The notes under the pieces were generated by a model. The model was not told the origin of the DNA. It did not search any database and saw only the letters and a list, made by a program, of their open reading frames with translations. From NCBI GenBank assembly GCA_014529385.2, contig CM043954.1, positions 91,475,747-91,539,746 on the forward strand: a stretch of 64,000 nucleotides of DNA. Direction: 5' to 3'. The position numbers and the translations under genes were made by a program. Numbering within the stretch: position 1 is the first letter of the stretch; each line of letters starts with the position of its first letter. This document shows positions 56,707-64,000 of the stretch, in pieces. The DNA is from Adiantum capillus-veneris. Lineage: Eukaryota; Streptophyta; Polypodiopsida; Polypodiales; Pteridaceae.

Positions 56707-57996
56707 GTAAAGTCCCTTCTATCCTTATCAGCATTAGCTTTTTGCCTTTGTTGAGAGATGGATATAGCCTCCTTAATCTTTTGAAAAGATTCTTGTAGGT
56801 CACGGCTATACTTGTCGACAACAGAGATCTTCCTTAATCTGTATTCCTTGCATCCATCTAGCATCTTTAAAAGGTTAATTTTTGAACTTAATAAGATACC
56901 GTCGGATGATCTTACCATGTCGTAGTACCTTGCCTTTATGTTGAAGGATAGCTTTGGGTTGTAGCACCTCTTCTTGGTCTTTGATTTTTGGGGGGTCTTC
57001 AATAATTAATTCACTTGGTGGCTCTCCTTTGTGGGGCTTAAGCAGACTCAAGTGAAAAGCATTGTGTAATCCAATGGTTGGGCAACTTGAGTTGATCAAA
57101 AATGTCTTTTATTGGCTTCAAGATTTGAAAAGGATCATAGTATCTTTTGCTTGTTCATCATAATACTTTTGATGGCCCGTAGGCTTGTTTCCCGTCGTTT
57201 TTCTTAATTGAGCCTTGGGAAAATTGAGTAGGACCTAATCGTTTTCTTTGAACATTAAGGGCCTTCTGTGCTTATCAGCAGTAGCATTTTGGCTTTTTTG
57301 AGAGATGGATATAGCCTCCTTAATCTTTTGGAAATATTCTTTTAGGTCACGACTATACTCATCAACAACAAAGGTCTTCTAATGTACCTTAAGTAGCAAG
57401 GGACTTGTAGGTCTTCCCTCTATGATCGCAAAAGGTGCCTTTCCCATAGTAGTATGGATAGTATTATTGTAACATACTCTACAAGGGGTAAGTACTTTTT
57501 CCATTGAAAGCGTTGATCTGCTTCTATAACATGTCTTTAGCAGATTGAGAATTGTAAGATTGGCTACCTCATTTTGGCCATCCGTTTGTGGGTGATAGGT
57601 TGAAGAGAAATTCAATTTTGTACCTAGATTCTCAAACAGACCTTTTCAAAAACAATTGGTCATTTTAGGATCTCTATCTTCTGACACAATGGATATTGGC
57701 AATCCATGGTGTTTGAAAATTTGAGATATGAAGAGAGTTGCCATTTGGTGTGCCTTAATAGTATTTTTGATAGGAATAAATGGTGCTTGCTTGCTAAACC
57801 TATCGACTATTGTCCAGATTCCCGTATTCCCATGGATAGACTTGGGTAATCCAAAGATAAAATTTATGGCTATACTCTCCCATGGTGAATTAGGGATTGG
57901 CAATGGCTGGAGTAACTTAGGTTGCTTCCGTCTATCATACTTGGTCTTTTGGCTTACCACACATTTTGAAACATACTCTTTTATGTCTAGTTTCAT
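56707..57996 (-). pseudogene. Integrase and tail of family A, minus strand
   Basis: 57996-57646 has EYVSKCVVSQK (one zinc cysteine changed), KFHGxPxS-like core SPWESIAINFIFGLPKS with N for the first catalytic D, and VSEDRDPKMT. 57615-57379 has YHPQTDGQNEVANL and PFAIIEGRP. 57099-56875 has HNAFHLSLLKPHKGEPP. A local duplication repeats the tail (56700-56830 and 57240-57370 are alike). Matches 5860-7058. Confidence 0.85.
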
Positions 57997-58309
57997 GGTA
58001 GGCCAATAGAAGTACGTCTCTACTCCTCAAAGATTATCCTGAATGCCTCTTTGACCCGCATAGGGAGGAGCATAGGATTCATACATGACGTTCTCACGAA
58101 GGGAGTGGGTAACACATAGCCTATTTCCATGGAGAAGATAACCATCCTACAAGGGGAGTGGTTCTTATTTCTTCCCCAATGCAAGGGTTGACATTATATC
58201 TTTAAAGTCAAGGTATATAAAATAGTCATCTATCATAGAAGATAGATCATTGTGACTTGCTATAGAAACCACTTATCAAAAAGATCTTCTACCCATGATA
58301 TAGGTTTTT

Positions 58310-58519
58310 TTTTTTGATAGAGTGATATGGTTAGCGCCGATAGTCCACACACAGGCAATATGTACCATCTTTCTTTTGCACTAAAAGGACTAAAGAGCAA
58401 AAGGGAGAGGATCTAGGCCTCACCATCACTTTGTCTATCAATTCTTGTGCATTGTCGTGCCGCTTTGTGGACATGGGGTGAAAGACGAGGATCTGCCTGC
58501 ATTTCCAAGGTTTTGCCAA
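58310..58519 (-). pseudogene. RT fingers fragment, family A
   Basis: The frame reads AQELIDKVMVRPRSSPF, LVLLVQKKDGTY and CVDYRR, the first RT motifs. It is followed at about 58310 by integrase-side sequence, so the palm, thumb and RNase H are deleted. Upstream, homology is lost near 58460 and resumes at about 63165 (IELLLGSSPPNKPPY). Confidence 0.82.
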
Positions 58520-59693
58520 ACTTATGATTTAGGCCAAATTCTGCTTGACATAGGGAGAATATTATAATGTATACTAATTGTGGTTTGAGGCCATCAAATG
58601 AGGTTTCTTCTTGCAAATCGAGATGCAGTGATGATTGCCAAAAAACGGTCTCATAGGCCAATATTGTAGTGCTTGAAGTGTTGAGTAAACTAGTCTAGAC
58701 GGCTCATCAAACGAAGCCCTGGTGAGAAAGTTGTTGCAGTTTAAAGCTGGAAGTGCTTGTAGATCTGAGACGGGCAGGGTAGATGGGAACAAGTGATCAT
58801 AGGTGATTTGAAGTGATAGATGCATAAAGCTTGATTTATGGAGCTTGTTGGTCTTTTGAGATTGGCAATCGGAGCTAGGATGCAAAAGATATTAGCAGAA
58901 GAAGGTTTCTAGGGGACCGGTTATGCGCGCATTCGCTTGCTTTAAAAATTGGGCCATCGGGCATCATTTTGGGTTTGACCAGGTTTTGAGAGGTAGAGCA
59001 CTTCATATGGAGTTGGAGTTGTTGGTAGTCAATCAGATACCCGGACGTAGAGTTGTTGTAGGCTAAAGTTGATGCCAGAGGGCGGTAGTGTAGTGCTCGA
59101 CATTTTTTGTTTTTTTTGGTGGTCTCGATTGGTGGCCCCGATGGGGTTCAAAAGAAACGAGAACAGTGGGAATCCTGTTTGTCAGTCGGCGCTTTACGTC
59201 TTGGGAAGGGGAGTCTTGAGCGCAAATAGGCAAGCTTTGAAAGATGGAGGGGGGAAGTTGCTTCTCAAAAGCGTTTGTTTTTTGCAAATTTTCAGAGCCT
59301 TTGGAGGCTTGGAGACCCTGGAGACGCCACTTGGCATGAGGAAATCCCACATCTTGTGTAATGAGCTCCCATTTGGGGATATTTAGGCTGTGGCGTGACC
59401 TTGCTTTGAGATGTGAGTTGAGTGAGAGAATGCTCTCTCAAGGTCAGTCATGGCGGCTCTGTGCATAGCCTTGTTGGTGGGCCTTTGGGTAGTGCATGCA
59501 CACTGATCGGCGTTGTTTTGGATGCGTGATGGAGGCAGCGATTTAACATTTACGTAATTACCAAAAAATTTGTGTGATCACAAGGTCTTGTTGACATATA
59601 AATTTACATAACTCACAATTAACATGATCACAAACAAGCCGGTTTAGAGCAACCTAGAGAAACCCACAAAAAGCCCACCGAGATTTTGCGTTT
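58520..59693. other. Start of composite insertion, no gene recognised
   Basis: Frames on both strands (58574-58885 -, 59069-59386 +) have no motif I recognise. GC content is higher than its surroundings. The sequence differs from every family A copy, so it belongs to the inserted DNA. Confidence 0.4.
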
Positions 59694-59819
59694 TCCCTAC
59701 GGGTCTGCCGGGCTTTTGCATTTTCCTTGTGGGCCCATTGGGGAAACCCTAAAGCTCGGTGGGATGTAGCTTAATATATAGAGGGCCCTAATTAGTCCCA
59801 TTGGGTGTTTTTTGTTGAT

Positions 59820-59885
<66 letters not shown>

Positions 59886-60425
59886 GCAACAACTACCTTT
59901 GTTGCGGGAGCTACCTAGTGTCGCCACAATTATAAGGACAACTTGCATGCCAAAAAGAGACATCATTTGATATTATTACAACCACAAATAGCTCATAGAT
60001 GTGTTACCACACGTGATTTGGTTTGAGAGGAATGCTTGGCATTGTTGTGTAGCTCTCTTCAAGCCAATCGTGATGGTGCAGTTGAATCTCCAATGCGATG
60101 AGCGAGCAACAAGTAGCGTCACGATGAAGCTCACACTCTCTCTCTTTCTCTCTCACACATGGTCAATGACAGCTTAAATATTTGACTATGATTACGTTCT
60201 CGTTACAAAATGATCTAGGTACCTTATATACTAAGGCTACCATAATCAATTGGCTTTGTATTTACAATGTGGAAGTGCCATTGCACCCCGGCTTCTCCAA
60301 CTAGAATAAATACTCATTATAAATGATGTTTTTAACCATAATCCGCATCATTTCATAACTATACAAAAATTAAGACTTTGGTATGGAAATTGAGTTATGT
60401 CGTGTTATTGACCCATGGGTCAACA
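59694..60425 (-). repeat. LTR-like sequence with (CA)30 microsatellite (left end uncertain)
   Basis: The right edge is CAACA at 60421-60425, giving the LTR start TGTTG on the minus strand. It follows the purine tract GAATTCAGAGGGGGAAG (60426-60442). The first bases form a perfect 16-bp palindrome (60408-60423). A TATA-like TATATAAGG lies at about 60222-60230 on the minus strand. A pure CA tract covers 59821-59880. The other LTR was not found in the window. Confidence 0.55.
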
Positions 60426-60492
60426 CTTCCCCCTCTGAATTCATTTCGTCCCTGACATGACCTCATTGTCAATGTCAGTGCGGTCTTTGTTG

Positions 60493-60916
60493 TCATTTTT
60501 CTTTCTTGTGCTTTATATCTTTCACATCCAAACCTCGAGCTACAACATCTATTGTTGTCATTATAGGGCTATTGCCAGATCTAAATTAAGAAAGAAGCCA
60601 ATCTTGTTTAGCTTGACTGTTATCATCATGGATAGTTAAAGCTGCACATCCATCCATTCAAATTTTTCTAGTAACTTGATCACAATTTCTTTTTGTTTCC
60701 ACAAATATGATCACTTTACTTCCATCCATCATTCGCTCCAATAAATCTACCAATTTTGAGTATTTCTCATTCTAAAAAACAACTTCTACAATATGTAGAA
60801 TTAAATGATTGGCTTTTAGATCTTATGAAACAACGACAACTTTGTAAGGATTTTGTAAAAATTGTCTGGCTAAACCTTCAATACTAAGTCTGTCTGTCAG
60901 GCCAAATCTGGGAGAT
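60493..60916 (-). pseudogene. DEAD-box RNA helicase pseudogene fragment
   Basis: One minus-strand frame of about 130 codons with four stops. It contains GLARQFLQNPYKVV, DLKANHLIL, KYSKLVDLLERMMDGSKVI, IIFVETKRNCDQVTRKI (motif IV region), DNSQAKQDW, SGNSPIM and DVVARGLDVKDI (motif V). This is the C-terminal RecA-like domain of a DDX5/DBP2-type helicase. PISQIWPDRQT upstream shows a small deletion removing the SAT motif. No introns interrupt the fragment, so it came from an mRNA or a single exon. It lies between an LTR-like sequence and unassigned DNA. Confidence 0.85.
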
Positions 60917-62204
60917 AGGGGCTTTTTTATTCTTTGCCTTCTTCATATCACTTGTGCCCACATTTTGCTCCATTGCTTTCAATTTAATACTAAAGAAATA
61001 CAAACTAGATGTTCAATTTTAAAAATAATTTTTTTCTTTTCAATATATATTAGAAAAAAATCACTAAGAAAGCAATCAAATCTACATAATATGAGATTTG
61101 CAATGCACTCTAGTCAATTCCACATATCAACCACATATGTTCGAGTAAACATACACATTGTCAATGCAATTATAAATATAATGATTATTTATACATCCTC
61201 TGCGATTCGAAAGAAAATAAGGCACAACGATTTTCACATGCTACAAAGAATCATCAACATTTACGTTGAAATCATGATAATTATTTGCAAAACACACACA
61301 AAAGCAATAATGCCGATGATTGACCATCTCATGCACTAACAATCTTTCATAATACATAATGCACTCCCTATATAAACCAATGCATAAAATAGGGCGATGA
61401 AATCTTCAATACAATTACACAATGGAGGACTACTTGTACCCAATCAAGGATTGTAACCCCCTTATGCATCCAATTCAATATTTAAAAGCTAATTTCACCC
61501 AATCACTTCAAATCTATGATGGTGAAAAATGCAAGACTTCAAGGATCTTTATATGCCCAATACACTAGTACAGGACATCCAACCCTTGATCGACTCGTCA
61601 TTTGCATATACTCATCTTCTAAAACCAATTACAACCCTCATTTTGACCTGACTCTCCAAATTTTTAATTGTTTTGGTTTCAAACCTTTATGTTTGGTGAA
61701 GGATTTAAATATTTTTAGGAGTGGTTAAAGAATTAAGAATCACGTTTGGCCCAGAAAAAGGACTTGTGACTCTACAACCTTAGGTCAATTCACAAGGAGA
61801 TGACAATACCCAGCGCTCAGATACACTGCCCAAGGATTTTCCTAGTTAAAATGACAAAGTAAGAAGAGGTTTACTATATATTGTCGGGCCCGCATGGCTT
61901 TTTCATTTTCTCGGCGGGCCCGCTAGGAAAACCCTATAGCTCAACGGGTCCGTCCAGAAAATGAAAAAGCCCGACGGGCCTACCGGCTCTATTGGTTTTT
62001 GCAAGATCACGATAATAATTAATGTGATCATGTCTTTTTTATGTGTAATTACTTGCATTATTAACGTGACCACATGATCGTGATCACGTCATTAAAATCC
62101 CTGGCTAGAGAAGCTAGTGGCTCTAGCCAGTGTTGAATGTCACGCGTGTGCTTACGTGGTAGGGACCCTGCAAGGGCTTGGTCCCACGAAGGCCATTGAG
62201 CCCC

Positions 62205-62238
<34 letters not shown>

Positions 62239-63164
62239 CCCAACAAGCGATATCACTAGTGGTAGGGGCAGAGGGAGGGCTCATGTGAAGGGTGCGAGCA
62301 AAGGAGAGAGAGAGAGAGAGAGAGAGAAGGGTCAATCGGACAATCAAAGCCCGACAAAAGTGGATTCAAGGGGCCCATCAAAGTGAGTTTTTAAGAGCCG
62401 GTCAAAGGTGAGCTAAAGGGTTAGTAAAGGCGGACAAAGCCGGACAAAGACTAAGGGGTGCTCTACATGTAGTTCAAGTGTGTGTGAGAGAGAGAGAGTG
62501 AAAACGGTCAAGTGTCCACCATGCACGGTAAAACCAAATTAGATGCACCAAGTGTATCAAATGCATAGGAAATTGAGCTCATGGTGACTTGGACGGCCAA
62601 GAGGAGTCCAATTTTTATTTTTTGGGGTTGGCACCTCCTATAAGAGGGGTATTTTTAACTTGTAAAGGGTTCTTAGTTCTTTCTTTTGGCATTTTTTTGG
62701 GATTACTGGGAGGGTTTTTGGAGCCAACTGCAACAGAAGGCAATTCTTGTTCTTGAGAGCAGTTGGAGAAGACAAGGGAATGTCGAGAAGAGCATCAAGA
62801 GCACGAAAAGACTCGACAGTGGTTTAATTTTTGGAAGTTTTTTGGTTGAAGGGTTGCAATTTAAAAGGCATACAGATGCAGCGTATGCAATTTGATTGTA
62901 AAAAGGCAATCAAAAAAATTAAAGCTGTATCACCAGTTAGTTGAATAGATCTCTTGAGTCTCGAATCTATGTATCTTATCATTGTATCCTTTTGATAATG
63001 TTCTTACTTGCATTCTTCTGTCTCAAAATCTCTTTCATTGTCATTATTACATGTATTAAACCCTATTTAAGTTATCTTCACTCGTTTATCCGAGTTTGAA
63101 GTATGCTAAGCTCCTTTCTACAGCCAGAGGCACCGCTGCTTTTTTGATTGACCCTAGAAACCGC
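60917..63164. other. Rest of the composite insertion
   Basis: AT-rich spacer (60950-61800) without a gene, then a GC-rich inverted repeat (arms about 61884-61920 and 61948-61984, GGCTTTTTCATTTTCT core), a 32-bp C run (62206-62237), an AG repeat (about 62308-62328) and a low-complexity tail. A possible LTR or promoter-like sequence lies at 62600-63100 (CCTATAAGAGG near 62638). Its frames are not recognisable. Confidence 0.45.
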
Positions 63165-64000
63165 GCACTCTGCCATCGTGCCTCATGATCTCCTTTGTTG
63201 AGCTTGGGAAACTCAATAAGGAGGCTTGTTAGGCGGTGAGCTTCCTAGTAGGAGCTCAATTCGATGGTCATCATCCCCTCCTTTTGGAGGTAAGTCCAAA
63301 GGGATATCATCAATAAAAACATCTTGGAATCCATTAATAAGATTAGACAAGTCTAGCTCTTATTGATTCCTACCATTCATTTGATAAAACATTAGGATTT
63401 TCATAGATTGTTTAACAAAAATCATGTACGCAAAAACTGAGCTTTTCATTGATTTGTCAAAAGGAAGAAAATTTACAAGGGGTATGGTACGACCAGGCTC
63501 ATTAGCATCTATGTACATGTTATTTTCCCTATACTTGAAATACAACCTTTTTTCAGGGAACTTTACATTAACAGCCATACACTCAAAGCATGGTGCACCT
63601 AGGATGACATCTTCATGCTTGAGAGGAAAGATGAATAAATAGTCTTTGTTAATATAGCCTTGGACATATAGCCTCAATTTCCCAATCAAGGGAGTGACTG
63701 CGGCTTCTTGCCCCTTGAAGGCTCCATCGACTACAACTACATCTCCCATCTCATGAGCTTGAATGCCTAACTTGGTGGCCAACTCCGTGAATATGAAATT
63801 GTGAGTAGCACCAGGGTCAAACAGGATGAATGCATCATGCTCCCTTACTTTCTACCAAGCATAGGAGAGAGGTGATCCTTTGCAATGAGCGTCCTCTTTT
63901 GGACCTTTGATTGTGGAAGCTCTAGGAGTCTCATTGCAGTCATTTATCTTGGGGCAAGAACGATAGCTATGTCCTTTCTCCCGACACTTGAAGCATTTGT
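63165..64000 (-). pseudogene. Gag zinc knuckle and protease of family A, minus strand (partial)
   Basis: From the right edge: CFKCREKGHSYRSC (CCHC knuckle), then ILFDPGATHNF (DSG changed to DPG), then frame 63782-63360 with TKLGIQAHEMGD, LIGKLRLYVQGY and VILGAPCFEC. The sequence up to IELLLGSSPPNKPPY at about 63200 leads toward RT, and family A homology stops at about 63165. Closely matches 4350-4870. The rest of gag lies outside the window. Confidence 0.85.

Larger units (their letters stand above)
49297..64000 (-). mobile_element. Ty3/gypsy family A, minus strand, nested and running off the right edge
   Basis: From right to left: gag zinc knuckle and protease (64000-63250), RT fingers (58519-58331), integrase (57996-57379), C-terminal tail (57099-56707 and 51337-50900), PPT and truncated 3' LTR (50528-49297). 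It is interrupted by a copia element (51343-56706) and by a composite insertion (about 58.5-63.17 kb). An internal deletion joins RT to integrase near 58310. The 5' LTR lies beyond the window. Confidence 0.85.

Noticed and set aside
62061-62386. Gly-rich and Pro-rich frames
   Set aside because: Translations of a C/G homopolymer and an AG repeat.

Overview
The window looks like intergenic, transposon-packed nuclear DNA of a land plant. It is made almost entirely of nested LTR retrotransposons (Ty3/gypsy and Ty1/copia) whose priming sites match plant initiator tRNA-Met, with MITE-like elements, hAT- and MULE-like transposase remnants, microsatellites and decayed multi-exon genes. No intact single-copy host gene was recognised. 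A dual-RNase-H Tat/Ogre-like element and very deep nesting suggest a large genome; naming a clade would be a guess.

Layout. 1-9.7 kb: a spaced array of 24-bp palindromes split by a decayed plus-strand gypsy element ('family A', 1089-8891, target duplication ATGTC). 10-12.2 kb: a perfect hairpin, an 84-bp duplication and a minus-strand family A LTR carrying a 257-bp MITE-like element. 12.2-23.6 kb: a low-copy zone with a protein-kinase-like pseudogene (16050-17314) and a truncated second copy (23098-23616), a minisatellite hit by a second MITE copy, a minus-strand hAT transposase relic and a 154-bp satellite. 23.6-28.4 kb: a 5'-truncated minus-strand gypsy element ('family B') with two zinc-binding modules before its integrase and a retropepsin-like domain after it. 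28.4-41.6 kb: a minus-strand transposase-like gene split by an 11-kb Tat/Ogre-like element (29206-40275). 41.9-44.5 kb: extremely AT-rich DNA around GC-rich foldback repeats. 44.5-48.65 kb: a decayed multi-exon plus-strand gene whose last exons resemble an N6/N4-type amino-methyltransferase. 49.3-64 kb: a minus-strand family A element running off the right edge, with a copia element (51343-56706) inside it and a second composite insertion (about 58.5-63.2 kb) that carries a DEAD-box helicase pseudogene beside LTR and PPT signals.

The retroelement genes are parts of gag-pol machines, and nearly all are broken by stops, frameshifts or deletions. The copia element has the longest open RT/RNase H frame and is probably among the youngest insertions. 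The most unusual content is the methyltransferase-like gene, the kinase-like repeat family, the downstream protease-like domain of family B, the spaced palindrome array and the foldback block.
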